Assembly (NCBI GenBank): GCA_025666215.1
Contig: CP102593.1
Span: forward strand, 3,175,001-3,239,000
Length of the DNA: 64,000 nucleotides
Direction of reading: 5' to 3'
From: Xanthomonas campestris pv. phormiicola
Lineage (GTDB): Bacteria > Pseudomonadota > Gammaproteobacteria > Xanthomonadales > Xanthomonadaceae
Part shown: positions 45,085-54,030 of the stretch, in pieces
Numbering within the stretch: the stretch's first letter is position 1
Layout of the letters: every line of letters starts with the position of its first letter
The notes under the pieces: generated by a model
Seen by the model: the letters and a program-made list of their open reading frames with translations, nothing else
Told to the model about the DNA's origin: nothing
Databases searched by the model: none
Position numbers and translations under genes: made by a program

Positions 45085-48051
45085 TTACCAGTTCAGGCCG
45101 AACGACAGCTTGAACGTGCGCATCGGCGACGCCAGCACGCCGTTCGCGGTGCCGTACGCCGTGTTGAGGTCGTCGTAGGTCCCGGTGTCGGTGTTGTAGT
45201 CGGCGTAGTTGGTCCAGTTGAACAGGTTGATGACGTCGGCCCGCACATTGAACTTGATGCCTGCGCCGGTATCCCATTCCTTGTTCGCCGCCAGGCTGAA
45301 TTCCTTGTAGCCCAGGGTCGAATCCGGCTTGTATTGGATGATATAGCACTGGTCGTTGCCGGCCAGGCAGTTGGTGCCGTAGCGCGGGGTCTGGCTGGCC
45401 AGCGACAGCTTGCCGGACAGGGTGATGGCGTACGGCAGCTCGTAGATGCCGGTCACCACCAGACGGTTCTTGGCAATGCCGCCGGCCTCGCGCCAGCCGT
45501 AGCCGGCCATCGACGCCTGATCCAGCGCGTAGTGCTCGCCGTACTGGCGGTTTTCCTTGGCATCGGAGAACGTGTAGGCCACGGTCAGGCCCCAGCCCGA
45601 TTCCTTGTCGTACGGCTTGTCCAGCTTCAGCGCCAGCTGGTTGTTGCGCGTTTCCAGGCCATTGGTGCCCAGCACGATCGCGCTGTAGCCGTTCGGCGAA
45701 TCGGTCGGCACGCCGGAGGTGGTCCCCGGCAGGAAGAACGAGCCGTCGGCACGGCGGTTGCCGCGCAGGAACACGAAGCCGTCCTTGCTCACGATCCGGC
45801 TCAGGGTCACGTCGGTGTACCAGTCGTTGCCCCACAGATGCACCATGTTGCGCATGCCGAGACTGAACTGGTCGGAGTACGGCACCTTGATGTTGTTGTC
45901 GATCAGGTAGATCTCGCGGCCGCCGCCACCGGTGGTGTTCGACGCCAGCGTGTCCAGGCCGGCCTGGGTCGCGTAGCTCTCGTTCCAGGGCACGCACGGA
46001 TCGCCCAGGCAGGCGTTGTTGGCGCTGCTGAAGTAATAGCTGTACGACTTGAAGCTGTTGTTGAGCTGCTCCAGCGCCAGGTAGTCGAAGATGTTGCGGT
46101 CGTAGGCGCGGCCGGCGCCGCCGTAGATCACGTGCGCCTGGTCGCCGAACAGGTCGTAGGAGAAGCCCAGCCGCGGCTGCCACGCATCCTTGAACGCCTT
46201 GCGGTTGTGGCCGTTGCTGATGTAGCTGGAGATGTCGTAGTTGGCGTTGTCCAGGTTGCTCCAGTTCTGCAGCGCGCTGGCGACGTCGGCCGGGGTCACG
46301 AAGTCGAGGAACGAGGGGGTCTTCTCGTAGTCGTAGCGCACGCCCAGGTTGAGCGTCAGGTGCTCGTTGACCTCCCAGTCGTCCTGCAGATAGACGCCGT
46401 ATTGCTTGTTCTTGGACACCACCGAACCGCCGCTGGTATCGCCCCAGCGCACCCGGTACGGCGTGTCGGTATCGGTCAGGATGTTGTAGTAGTACTGCGG
46501 ATTGGCCGGATTGATCTGGGTCGAATCCAGCTCGATGTCCTTGTACTTGAAGCCCATCTTGACCGTATGGCTGCCGTGCCAGTCCATGCTGTTCAAGGTC
46601 AGGTCGTCCTGCAGGGTCCAGCCTTTCTGGCCCTTGTTCTGGTAGCTGCTGCCGGCGCCGGCGGTCAGGATGGTGGTCTCGCTGCCGGCCTGCGGCACGT
46701 ACGACAGCACGTAGCCGCTGCCGTTGGTCAGCGGATCCTGGGTCCAGTACGCGCTTTCGTAGCTCAGGTTCAGATCGTTGAGGAACGCGGCGCCGGTGTA
46801 CTGCCAGCGCAGGTTGGCGCGCTTCTCTTCCTGGCCGTTGGTGCTGCCGTGCTGGTAGGTGGTGGTGTCGCCGATGTCCGACAGCTCGTCTTCCTTGCGG
46901 TATTTTCCGCTCAGTTCGAACAGGCTGTTGTCGCCGATGGTCCAGTCGATCTTGCCGAAATACAGGTCTTCCTTGAACGGAGTGCTGTAGGTGGTGACCA
47001 GCGGCTGCAGGTCGCCCGGCAGCTGATCGACGCGGTCGGCATAGATGCCGCCCGGGATCACCGTGTTGGGCGTGGTGTATTCCTTGGCCTCGTAGGCGAT
47101 GAAGAAGTGCGCGCGGTCCTGCAGGATCGGGCCGCTGAAGGTCGCGCCGTACTGGGTTTCGGAGAAATCGTCGCGCTTGCCGGCCTCGCGTTCCAGCGGG
47201 CTCTCGGCGCGCCAGTCGTCGTTGGTGGTGTCCCAGAAGAAGCTGCCGTGGAAATCGTTGCCGCCGGACTTGGTCGAGGCGACGATCGCCGCGCTGCTGA
47301 CCTGGTCGAACTCGGCCTTGTAGTTGGAGGTGATGACCTTGTATTCGCCGATCGCCGACTGCGGGAACGGATTGCCGCGGCTGGAATCCTGGCCGCTGAC
47401 GCCGCCGGTCAGCACGTAGTTCTTCTGGCTGATGCCGTCGATGTAGACGTTGGTGCCGTTGGCCGAGGTCGCGCCGGAGCGCACCGTGGTGTTGCCCTTG
47501 GCGTCGCGCTGGAACTGCACGCTCGGCACGCTGTCGGCCAGCTCGAGGAAGTTGCGCGTGGCCTGCGGCAGCTTCTCGATCTGCACGTTGGAGATGTAGG
47601 TGGCGTTCTCGGAGGTGCGCGTCTCCACCAGCACCGGCGGCGCGGTGACCTGCACCGCGTCAAGCGTGGTGGCGCCTTCGGCGCCGGCGCTGGCGGCCGG
47701 TGCGGCGCCGCCGAGGTTCAGCGTCGCGGTCTGGCCGACCTGCACGGTGACGTTCTGCGAGGTGGTCTGGCCATTGGCGGTCAGCTCGATGCGGTACGAA
47801 CCCGGCGGCAGGCCGCCGACCGCATAGCTGCCGTTGTTGACCTGCACGGTGCGCGACAGACCGGTCGCCAGGTTGGTCGCGGTGACCTGCGCTTGCGCCG
47901 CCGGCGCCGACTCCAGCGCGACCTGCCCACGGATCGTGGCGGCGGTGCTCTGTGCGAACGCCGGTGCGGCGCTCAGCAGCAGGCAGCTGGCCAGCGCACA
48001 GGTGAGGAGCTTGCGCGCAGGCCTAGCCACGGTCTGAGTACGTTGATGCAT
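45085..48051 (-). CDS. Oar-like TonB-dependent receptor (second of a pair)
   Basis: The 988-residue receptor has the same plan as its neighbour: signal peptide (ending 'LLLSAAPAFAQ'), CarbopepD_reg-like domain ('TIRGQVALESAPAAQAQVTATNLATG'), plug ('QIEKLPQATRNFLELADSVPS', 'LQDRAHFFIAYEAKEY') and a barrel ending 'FKLSFGLNW'. Long matching stretches such as 'SRGNPFPQ.AIGEYKVITSNYKAE' and 'SGGNDFHGSFFWD' in both proteins show that the pair arose by duplication. Differences concentrate in barrel loops, which suggests different ligands or ligand sizes. GGAGGG lies 8 bp before the start. Confidence 0.93.
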   Translation of the reverse strand: MHQRTQTVARPARKLLTCALASCLLLSAAPAFAQSTAATIRGQVALESAPAAQAQVTATNLATGLSRTVQVNNGSYAVGGLPPGSYRIELTANGQTTSQNVTVQVGQTATLNLGGAAPAASAGAEGATTLDAVQVTAPPVLVETRTSENATYISNVQIEKLPQATRNFLELADSVPSVQFQRDAKGNTTVRSGATSANGTNVYIDGISQKNYVLTGGVSGQDSSRGNPFPQSAIGEYKVITSNYKAEFDQVSSAAIVASTKSGGNDFHGSFFWDTTNDDWRAESPLEREAGKRDDFSETQYGATFSGPILQDRAHFFIAYEAKEYTTPNTVIPGGIYADRVDQLPGDLQPLVTTYSTPFKEDLYFGKIDWTIGDNSLFELSGKYRKEDELSDIGDTTTYQHGSTNGQEEKRANLRWQYTGAAFLNDLNLSYESAYWTQDPLTNGSGYVLSYVPQAGSETTILTAGAGSSYQNKGQKGWTLQDDLTLNSMDWHGSHTVKMGFKYKDIELDSTQINPANPQYYYNILTDTDTPYRVRWGDTSGGSVVSKNKQYGVYLQDDWEVNEHLTLNLGVRYDYEKTPSFLDFVTPADVASALQNWSNLDNANYDISSYISNGHNRKAFKDAWQPRLGFSYDLFGDQAHVIYGGAGRAYDRNIFDYLALEQLNNSFKSYSYYFSSANNACLGDPCVPWNESYATQAGLDTLASNTTGGGGREIYLIDNNIKVPYSDQFSLGMRNMVHLWGNDWYTDVTLSRIVSKDGFVFLRGNRRADGSFFLPGTTSGVPTDSPNGYSAIVLGTNGLETRNNQLALKLDKPYDKESGWGLTVAYTFSDAKENRQYGEHYALDQASMAGYGWREAGGIAKNRLVVTGIYELPYAITLSGKLSLASQTPRYGTNCLAGNDQCYIIQYKPDSTLGYKEFSLAANKEWDTGAGIKFNVRADVINLFNWTNYADYNTDTGTYDDLNTAYGTANGVLASPMRTFKLSFGLNW

Positions 48052-48169
48052 GAAAACCCTCCAGGTTGGTTCTTAGTTGTTGCAGCGACTGCGTAAACAA
48101 GGAAAAAAGTGCAGCAAGTGAAGCGCTGAAAACAGCATGGCGACAGCGGCGTCGGCGACGTTGCTCCTC

Positions 48170-49189
48170 CTATTTCTTCATGACGTTGCGACTGGAATCG
48201 CGCACGACGAGCAGCGGCGTCAGCGTCTGCCGCAGCCCCTCGTCGCTTCCCGGTTGATCGATCAACTGCAACAGGCGCCGCATCGCCTGCTCGCCGAGGC
48301 CGGCGATACTCACCTGCATGGTGGTGAGAGACGGGTGAACGAAGCGCGCCAGCGGGATGTCGTCGAAACCGGCCAGGGCGATATCGTCGGGCACGCGCAC
48401 GCCGGCCTGGGCGAAGGCGTACAGGCAACCGAGCGCGGTCATGTCGTTGGCGGCGAACACCGCATCGGGCAGCGTGCCCGACTGCAGCATCGCCTGCCCG
48501 GCACGATGGCCCGAGGCTTCGTCGAACTGTCCGGGAAACTCCTGGCCCTGCGCCTGGCCCGGATGCGCGGCGATCGCGTCGCGGAACCCGCGCAGGCGTT
48601 CGCGCGCGTCGAAGTTCAGGTCCGGGCCGCCGACGAAGGCGATGCGGCGATGGCCCATCGCCAGCAGGTGCTCGGTCATCGCCATCGCGCCGGCATGGTC
48701 GTCGATGCTCAGTACCGGATACTCGGCGCCGGGCAGATAGGTATTGATCAGCACCGTCGGCAACGCCTGCGGCAGGTTGTCGGTGAGGAAGCCGGGACGC
48801 TCGGCGTACGGCGACAGCACCAGCAGGCCGTCCACGCGCCCGCGCATCGCGCGCAGCGCGCGGCCCTGCTCTTCCGGATCACCGTGGTAGCTGGACACCA
48901 GCAGATGCTGGCGGCGCGCGCGCGCGGCGCCGTCGATGCCGCGGATCAGCTCGGAGAAGAATTCGCCGTACAGGTCCGGCAGCACCACGCCCAGGGTCTG
49001 GGTGCGGCGGCTGCTGAGGCTGCGCGCGGCCGCGTGCGGGCTGTAGCGCAGCCGCTCGGCCACTTCCAGCACCAGCTTGCGTACCGGCTCGGCGACGTTC
49101 TCGTGGCCGTTGAGCGCACGCGACACCGTGGCCACCGATACCCGGGCCTCGCGTGCGACATCTTTGATTGTGACCGCGCTCTTGGCCAT
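48170..49189 (-). CDS. LacI-family transcriptional regulator
   Basis: The 339-residue regulator has the LacI helix-turn-helix at residues 6-26 ('TIKDVAREARVSVATVSRALNG'), the hinge helix 'SPHAAARSLSSRRT' and a periplasmic-binding-protein-like effector domain ('LGVVLPDLYGEFFSELIRGID', 'RIAFVGGPDLNFDARERLRGF', 'AVFAANDMTALGCLYAF', 'LAGFDDIPLARFVHPSLTTM'). It heads the leftward glucan locus. A perfect LacI-type operator lies 45 bp upstream of its own start, implying autoregulation. GGAGGG precedes the ATG. The effector is likely a sugar released from the imported glucan. Confidence 0.95.
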   Translation of the reverse strand: MAKSAVTIKDVAREARVSVATVSRALNGHENVAEPVRKLVLEVAERLRYSPHAAARSLSSRRTQTLGVVLPDLYGEFFSELIRGIDGAARARRQHLLVSSYHGDPEEQGRALRAMRGRVDGLLVLSPYAERPGFLTDNLPQALPTVLINTYLPGAEYPVLSIDDHAGAMAMTEHLLAMGHRRIAFVGGPDLNFDARERLRGFRDAIAAHPGQAQGQEFPGQFDEASGHRAGQAMLQSGTLPDAVFAANDMTALGCLYAFAQAGVRVPDDIALAGFDDIPLARFVHPSLTTMQVSIAGLGEQAMRRLLQLIDQPGSDEGLRQTLTPLLVVRDSSRNVMKK

Positions 49190-49233
49190 CGTGCCGCCCT
49201 CCGCGGCCGAGACATTGAGAAACTGGCGCGGAC

Positions 49234-49247
49234 TGTAATCGTTTTCA
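49234..49247. promoter_or_regulatory. LacI-family operator upstream of the lacI gene
   Basis: TGTAATCGTTTTCA (minus strand TGAAAACGATTACA) fits TGWAANCGNTNWCA completely. A leftward promoter can be proposed with -35 TTGAAA (49289-49294) and a weak -10 TAACAA (49266-49271), putting the operator at about +12 to +25. Confidence 0.68.
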
Positions 49248-49437
49248 GGACGAGGCAGAAGCCTTTTGTTATTTTTTCAATAAAACCCTTTCAATTCAGA
49301 TACTTGATCGATCGCAAAATCGCCAGAATCATGACGCGCCGCAGCATAATAGCCACCTGGATTCCGCTTTTTCCGGCGCTGCCGCTGCGCTTGCGCGGCA
49401 TGCCGCGCGGTTCGCGACGATCGGCATGCGCAACGCA

Positions 49438-49737
49438 TCAGGCAACGTCGCGCGGCGCTTCGGCGCGGATCGACAGCGCATGGATGTCGGTCTGCATCAT
49501 CTCGCCAAGCGCGGCATAGACCGCGCGGTGCCGGGCCAGCGGCGCCATGCCGGCGAAGGCGGCACTGACGATGCGCACATTGAAATGGCCGCGCCCGTCG
49601 CGCGCACCGGCGTGGCCGGCATGGCGATGGCTGTCGTCCTCGACCTCCAGCGCCTGCGGCGCGAACGCCGCCTGCAACGCGGCGCGGATGCGCTCGACCC
49701 GGCCCGCGGCCGTCTCGCTCACGGCAGGCCCGCTCAC
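49438..49737 (-). CDS. bolA: BolA family protein
   Basis: This protein of about 99 residues has the BolA fold signature: '[30 protein letters not shown]' with the His residues used in Fe-S binding, then '[31 protein letters not shown]' and '[11 protein letters not shown]'. BolA proteins pair with monothiol glutaredoxins in iron-sulfur trafficking and can act as regulators. The GTG at 49737 is preferred: it overlaps the yciI stop by four bases (GTGA) and has GGAAG eight bases upstream. A GTG five codons later is possible. Together with yciI it forms a small leftward operon. Confidence 0.9.
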   Translation of the reverse strand: MSGPAVSETAAGRVERIRAALQAAFAPQALEVEDDSHRHAGHAGARDGRGHFNVRIVSAAFAGMAPLARHRAVYAALGEMMQTDIHALSIRAEAPRDVA

Positions 49738-50033
49738 GGCAAGGTCTTCCGGAACGGCCGCACCTCGACCCGCGCGTAGACGCCCGCAGCCACGTACGGA
49801 TCGGCCTGCGCCCAGGCCTGGGCCTGCGCCAGCGAGTCGAACCCGGCCACCACCAGGCTGCCGCTGAAGCCGGCCGGACCCGGGTCCTCGGCGTCGATCG
49901 CCGGGCACGGCCCGGCCAGCAGCAGGCGGCCGGCCTGCTGCAATGCCTCCAGCCGGGCCAGGTGCGCCGGCCGCGCCGCCGCCCGTCGCGGCAGCGCATC
50001 GGCGCCGTCGTATCCCTCGATCACGTACCACAT
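49734..50033 (-). CDS. YciI family protein
   Basis: The 99-residue protein has the YCII (PF03795) fold: '[14 protein letters not shown]', '[22 protein letters not shown]', and '[41 protein letters not shown]', including the conserved His and Asp-Pro-Tyr. YciI proteins are small cytoplasmic proteins of uncertain role, distantly related to muconolactone isomerase-like enzymes. The start at ATG 50033 (MWYVIEGYD) is the family norm. The pairing with bolA is common in Xanthomonadaceae. Confidence 0.88.
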   Translation of the reverse strand: MWYVIEGYDGADALPRRAAARPAHLARLEALQQAGRLLLAGPCPAIDAEDPGPAGFSGSLVVAGFDSLAQAQAWAQADPYVAAGVYARVEVRPFRKTLP

Positions 50034-50404
50034 CCCGCCACCCGTCCTGCGTTTCGCATATGAACCCCGCACAATTCTAGCGCCACGGCGCTGGACACCG
50101 ACCCGGCTGGCGCATTACCCTTGGTTCCATTGCACGCGGCCGGATGCAGCGGCCCGTCGGTGATCGGCTCCCCAGCCCCTTCCGACGACCGATTCGCTGC
50201 CTGACACCGCCCGCGCAGACGTCCTCCTCAAGCTGTTCCGTCGCCGCGACTCGTGCGGCGTACGCCTTGTGTCCTGTTGAAGTGTGGATCGCGTTGCGGG
50301 GATGACGCGACGTGAACTGCAGTACTGCTGGCAAGGCCCCGAGCCGGATCGCCCCTGCCCGGCCCTTCGCTACCGCAACACCTGATGTACCTGACGTCCA
50401 ACCG
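50034..50404. other. Divergent region between yciI and scpA
   Basis: About 370 bp that must hold promoters for both directions. The scpA frame is open back to 50312, but the extra 31 residues are not family-like. I found no clear -35/-10 pair, operator or RNA element. Confidence 0.5.
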
Positions 50405-51343
50405 ATGACCTCCGAACTCGCGCTCGACGCGAACCCGCCAATCCAGCCGACCGCGCCACAGCAGCAGGAAATGCCGCTGGCGGTGGTGCATGGGCAGCCG
50501 GTCCTGCAGATCCCGCAGGACCTGTACATCCCGCCGGATGCGCTGGAAGTCATCCTGGATGCGTTCGAAGGCCCGCTGGACCTGCTGCTGTACCTGATCC
50601 GCCGGCAGAACCTGGACATCCTGGACATCCCCGTCGCCGAGATCACCCGGCAGTACGTGGACTACATCAACGTGATGCAGGAGCTGCGCTTCGAACTGGC
50701 GGCCGAATACCTGGTGATGGCCGCGATCCTGGCCGAGATCAAGTCGCGGATGCTGCTGCCGCGGCCGCCGGCGCAGGAAGGCGAGGAAGCCGATCCGCGC
50801 GCCGAACTGGTGCGCCGCTTGCAGGAGTACGAACGCTTCAAGCAGGCCGCCGAGGACATCGACGCGCTGCCGCGGCAGGACCGCGACACCACGCCGGTGC
50901 AGGCGCATGTGCCCGACCGCGCCACGGTGAAGCTGCCGCCGCCGGTGGAGCTGAAGGAGATGCTGCTGGCGCTGTACGACGTGCTCAAGCGCGCCGAGCT
51001 GTTCAGCGGCCACGCGATCAAGCGCGAGGCGCTGAGCGTGCGGCAGCGGATGGGCGATGTGCTGAGCCGCCTGGACGACGGCCGCTTCTACCGTTTCGAA
51101 TCGCTGTTCAGCGCCGAGGAAGGCAAGCTGGGCGTGCTGGTCACCTTCCTGGCCTTGCTGGAACTGGCCAAGGAGCAGCTACTGGACATCGTCCAGGAGC
51201 CGATGGACCAGGTCGTTCGCAACGGCGAACGGCTGCCGCTGGCGCCGATCTACGTCAAGTCGCTGGCGCTGGGCAACACCAACGAACCGCTGCAGTTCAA
51301 CAGCGAGTTCGACGATACCGACGCCGCCAACGACCCTACCTGA
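50405..51343 (+). CDS. scpA: Segregation and condensation protein A
   Basis: ScpA is the kleisin of the SMC-ScpAB complex that folds and segregates the chromosome. The 312-residue protein has the N-terminal SMC-neck-binding helices ('FEGPLDLLLYLIRRQNLDILDIPVAEIT'), 'ELAAEYLVMAAILAEIKSRMLLP', a flexible middle, and a C-terminal winged helix ('GVLVTFLALLELAKEQLLDI'). The ATG at 50405 is used. scpB follows 22 bp downstream. Gammaproteobacteria of the Xanthomonas group use SMC-ScpAB rather than MukBEF. Confidence 0.94.
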   Translation: MTSELALDANPPIQPTAPQQQEMPLAVVHGQPVLQIPQDLYIPPDALEVILDAFEGPLDLLLYLIRRQNLDILDIPVAEITRQYVDYINVMQELRFELAAEYLVMAAILAEIKSRMLLPRPPAQEGEEADPRAELVRRLQEYERFKQAAEDIDALPRQDRDTTPVQAHVPDRATVKLPPPVELKEMLLALYDVLKRAELFSGHAIKREALSVRQRMGDVLSRLDDGRFYRFESLFSAEEGKLGVLVTFLALLELAKEQLLDIVQEPMDQVVRNGERLPLAPIYVKSLALGNTNEPLQFNSEFDDTDAANDPT

Positions 51344-51365
51344 GTTTTCGAAGACCCCCTTCCGC

Positions 51366-52397
51366 ATGGATCAAGCGCTGATCAACCGCATCGTCGAGGC
51401 CGCCCTGCTCGCCGCCAACCAACCGCTGCCGCTGGCCCAGCTGCACGGCCTGTTCCCCGAGGACGAGCCGGCGCCGCCGGGCAGCATCGAGCGGGCGCTG
51501 GAGCAGTTGCGCGAGGCCTGCGCCGGGCGCGGCGTGGAACTGGTGGAAGTGGCCTCCGGCTTCCGCTACCAGGTCAACAGCGAGGTGCACCCGTGGGTGG
51601 CGCGGCTGTGGACCGAGCGCAAGACCCGCTACACCCGCGCCACGCTGGAGACCCTGGCGCTGATCGCCTACCGCCAGCCGATCACCCGCGGCGAGATCGA
51701 GCAGGTGCGCGGCGTGGCGGTCAGCAGCAACATCATCCAGGCGCTGGAGGAGCGCGAGTGGATCCGCGTGGTCGGCCACCGCGACGTGCCCGGCAAGCCG
51801 GCGCTGTTCGGCACCACCAAGGGCTTCCTCGACTACTTCGGGCTCAAGCGCCTGGACGAACTGCCGCCGCTGTCGGAACTGAAGGACATCGGCGAACTGG
51901 AACCGCAGCTGCAGCTGGACCGCGACACCCTGCCGGTCGGCGACATGGCCCAGGCCGGAGCGGCCGATGCCGACACCGATGCGGATGCCGACGCGGCCAA
52001 GTCGGCAGCGGATGCCTCGGCAGCCGACGCGCCGCCCGCCGAGGCGAGCGACGAAGACAACGGCGCCACATCCGATCCGGATACTGCACCGGATCCGGGC
52101 GCAGCACGGGCCGAAGCCGACAGCGCAGCCGATTCCCACGCGGCCGACGACACGGCCGCCGCACACAGCGATACCGATACCGAACGCGATACCGATGCAG
52201 ACGCCGCCACGGCGGATGCCTCGTCTCCCGACACCGCCCCGACGGGCGAACCCGAAGCCGCGCCGGGCGAGCGCGCGGCGGATGCGAACGAAGCCGAAGA
52301 CAACGCCGTCGCGACGACGACCGTGGCTGTTGACGATGCCGATTCCGAACCACAGGCCGACGCAGCCCGCGCCGGCCGGAGCCAAGTAAATGAGTGA
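51366..52397 (+). CDS. scpB: Segregation and condensation protein B with long acidic tail
   Basis: ScpB dimers bind ScpA in the condensin complex. Residues 1-195 contain the two winged-helix domains ('IVEAALLAANQPLPLAQL', 'TLETLALIAYRQPITRGEIEQVRGV', 'GRALFGTTKGFLDYFGL'-like segment). The last 145 or so residues are a low-complexity acidic tail rich in Asp, Ala, Glu, Ser and Thr (repeats such as DADTDADADAA), nearly doubling the usual length of about 200. The tail is presumably disordered. The stop overlaps the rluB start by eight bases. Confidence 0.92.
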   Translation: MDQALINRIVEAALLAANQPLPLAQLHGLFPEDEPAPPGSIERALEQLREACAGRGVELVEVASGFRYQVNSEVHPWVARLWTERKTRYTRATLETLALIAYRQPITRGEIEQVRGVAVSSNIIQALEEREWIRVVGHRDVPGKPALFGTTKGFLDYFGLKRLDELPPLSELKDIGELEPQLQLDRDTLPVGDMAQAGAADADTDADADAAKSAADASAADAPPAEASDEDNGATSDPDTAPDPGAARAEADSAADSHAADDTAAAHSDTDTERDTDADAATADASSPDTAPTGEPEAAPGERAADANEAEDNAVATTTVAVDDADSEPQADAARAGRSQVNE

Positions 52398-53955
52398 CAC
52401 CTCCCGCAAGCTGTCGTTGAACAAGCTCTCGCTCAAGCGCGATGCCGCCGGCGAGCAGCCGAAACTGGAAGAACGCCTGCACAAGGTCCTGGCGCAGGCC
52501 GGCCTGGGGTCGCGCCGCGCGCTGGAGCAGCGCATCGCCGACGGCCTGGTCAAGGTCAACGGCGAGGTCGCGCAGACCGGCATGTCGGTCAAGAGCGGCG
52601 ACAGGATCGAGCTGGACGGCCGCAGCTTCGTCGCCAGCGCGCTGACCGAGCCGGCGCGCGTGCTGATCTACAACAAGCCCGAAGGCGAAGTGACCACGCG
52701 CGAAGATCCCGAAGGCCGCCCGACCATCTTCGAGGCGCTGCCGGCCCTGAAGGGCGCGCGCTGGATCGCGATCGGCCGCCTGGACATCAACACCACCGGC
52801 CTGCTGCTGCTGACCACCGATGGCGAGATGGCCAACGCGATGATGCATCCGTCCTACGAGATCGAGCGCGAGTACGTGGTGCGCGTGCGCGCCCCGGAAG
52901 GCGAGGACAAGGTGCCCGACAGCATGGTCGAGCGCCTCTCGCGCGGCGTGCTGCTGGAAGACGGCGGCGCCAAGTTCGACGAGATCGAACGCATCGGCGG
53001 CACCGATTCGCACGACTGGTTTCGGGTGGTGGTCAAGGAAGGCCGCAACCGCGAAGTGCGCCGGCTGTGGGAATCGCAGGGCTGCCAGGTCAGCCGCCTC
53101 AAGCGCACCCGCTACGGCAAGGTCGGGCTGCCGCGCGAACTGCTGCGCGGACAGTCGCTGGAACTGGCGCAGGACAAGGTCGAGGCGCTGCGCGCCGAAC
53201 TGAAGCTGGAAGAAGGCACCCCGTCGGCGCTGACCCTGCAGCCGGTGATCGGCCAGCGCAAGGCGGCCAAGGCCACCGTGCAGGTCGGCCGCGGCGGCAA
53301 CGCCTACGTCAACGGCCACAACGTCGCCGACGAAGGCCGCGAGCTGCGCCGCTTCGACAACTTCCGCGAGGACCGCGGCCGCGGCCGCGGCGGCAAGAAG
53401 CCGCACGGCGGGCTGACCGTCAGCGGCGAGATGGCCGCCCAGCAGGCGCAGAAGCCGTTCAAGCAGCGCACCCCGAAGGGGCCCAAGCCGCTGCCGGACG
53501 GCAACCCCGCCGCGTTCCGCACCTGGTACGTGCCCGACGGCGTCAGCACCGGTCCGACCGGCCACCGCAATGCCGGTCCCGCCGCTGCCCGTGGTCCGGG
53601 CCAGGGGCAAGGCCAGGGTCGTCCCTATGGCAAGCCGCGCCCCGCCGGCGCCGGTGCCGGCCAGGGCGCAGGCCAGGGCCGCGGCGGCCAGGGCCAGGGC
53701 CAGCGCAAGGCGCACCCGTACGGGCACCCGGGCAATGCGCCCAGCTTCCCGTCCGACCATGCCAACCCCGGCTTCAGCCCGTACGGCGCGGCACCGCGCT
53801 CTGCGCGTCCGGCCGGCCCGCGCGCCGACGGGCAGAAGCGCGGCCCGGGCGGTCCCGCTGGTCGCCCGGCCGGCAATCGCCCCGGCGGCGGACGTCCGGG
53901 TGGCGGCGGCCGTCCCGGCGGCGGCGGCAACCGCGGTCCGCGCGGCGGCGGCTGA
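52390..53955 (+). CDS. rluB: 23S rRNA pseudouridine(2605) synthase RluB with long basic RG-rich tail
   Basis: RluB makes pseudouridine 2605 in 23S rRNA. The 521-residue protein has an S4 RNA-binding domain (about residues 26-72) and the RsuA/RluB-type catalytic domain with Asp132 in 'GRLDINTTGLLLLTTDGE', then 'GRNREVRRLWESQG' and 'LKRTRYGKVGLP'. After residue 280 comes a 240-residue tail rich in Gly, Arg, Pro and Gln (RGRGRGGKK, GQGQGQG, RPGGGGRPGG). Such basic RGG-like tails often bind RNA. The catalytic part resembles RluB more than RluE/RluF. It forms an operon with scpA-scpB; two hairpins follow. Confidence 0.92.
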   Translation: MSDTSRKLSLNKLSLKRDAAGEQPKLEERLHKVLAQAGLGSRRALEQRIADGLVKVNGEVAQTGMSVKSGDRIELDGRSFVASALTEPARVLIYNKPEGEVTTREDPEGRPTIFEALPALKGARWIAIGRLDINTTGLLLLTTDGEMANAMMHPSYEIEREYVVRVRAPEGEDKVPDSMVERLSRGVLLEDGGAKFDEIERIGGTDSHDWFRVVVKEGRNREVRRLWESQGCQVSRLKRTRYGKVGLPRELLRGQSLELAQDKVEALRAELKLEEGTPSALTLQPVIGQRKAAKATVQVGRGGNAYVNGHNVADEGRELRRFDNFREDRGRGRGGKKPHGGLTVSGEMAAQQAQKPFKQRTPKGPKPLPDGNPAAFRTWYVPDGVSTGPTGHRNAGPAAARGPGQGQGQGRPYGKPRPAGAGAGQGAGQGRGGQGQGQRKAHPYGHPGNAPSFPSDHANPGFSPYGAAPRSARPAGPRADGQKRGPGGPAGRPAGNRPGGGRPGGGGRPGGGGNRGPRGGG

Positions 53956-53964
53956 GCACCGCGC

Positions 53965-53986
53965 GGCCGGCACGCGAGTGCCGGCC
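53965..53986 (+). terminator. First hairpin after rluB
   Basis: A perfect 9-bp stem GGCCGGCAC / GTGCCGGCC with a 4-nt GCGA loop begins 9 bp after the rluB stop. No T-run follows; it precedes a classical terminator by 14 bp. Confidence 0.55.
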
Positions 53987-54000
53987 ACGCCGCCACGACG

Positions 54001-54030
54001 AAGGGCGCCTGCGCATGCGGCGCCCTTTTT
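54001..54030 (+). terminator. Intrinsic terminator of the scpAB-rluB operon
   Basis: A stem of GGGCGCC / GGCGCCC, extended by imperfect pairs around TGCGCATGC, is followed by TTTTT. This is a standard rho-independent terminator. Confidence 0.85.

Noticed and set aside
44861..45178. Small + strand frames between the receptor genes
   Set aside because: They overlap the 3' end of a receptor gene and have no ribosome site or recognisable sequence.
48117..48131. GTGAAGCGCTGAAAA before the second receptor as a LacI operator
   Set aside because: One half-site fits but two defined positions of TGWAANCGNTNWCA fail; too weak to list.
50077..50646. Minus-strand frame overlapping the 5' part of scpA
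   Set aside because: Shadow of scpA; Ser/Arg-rich with no domain.
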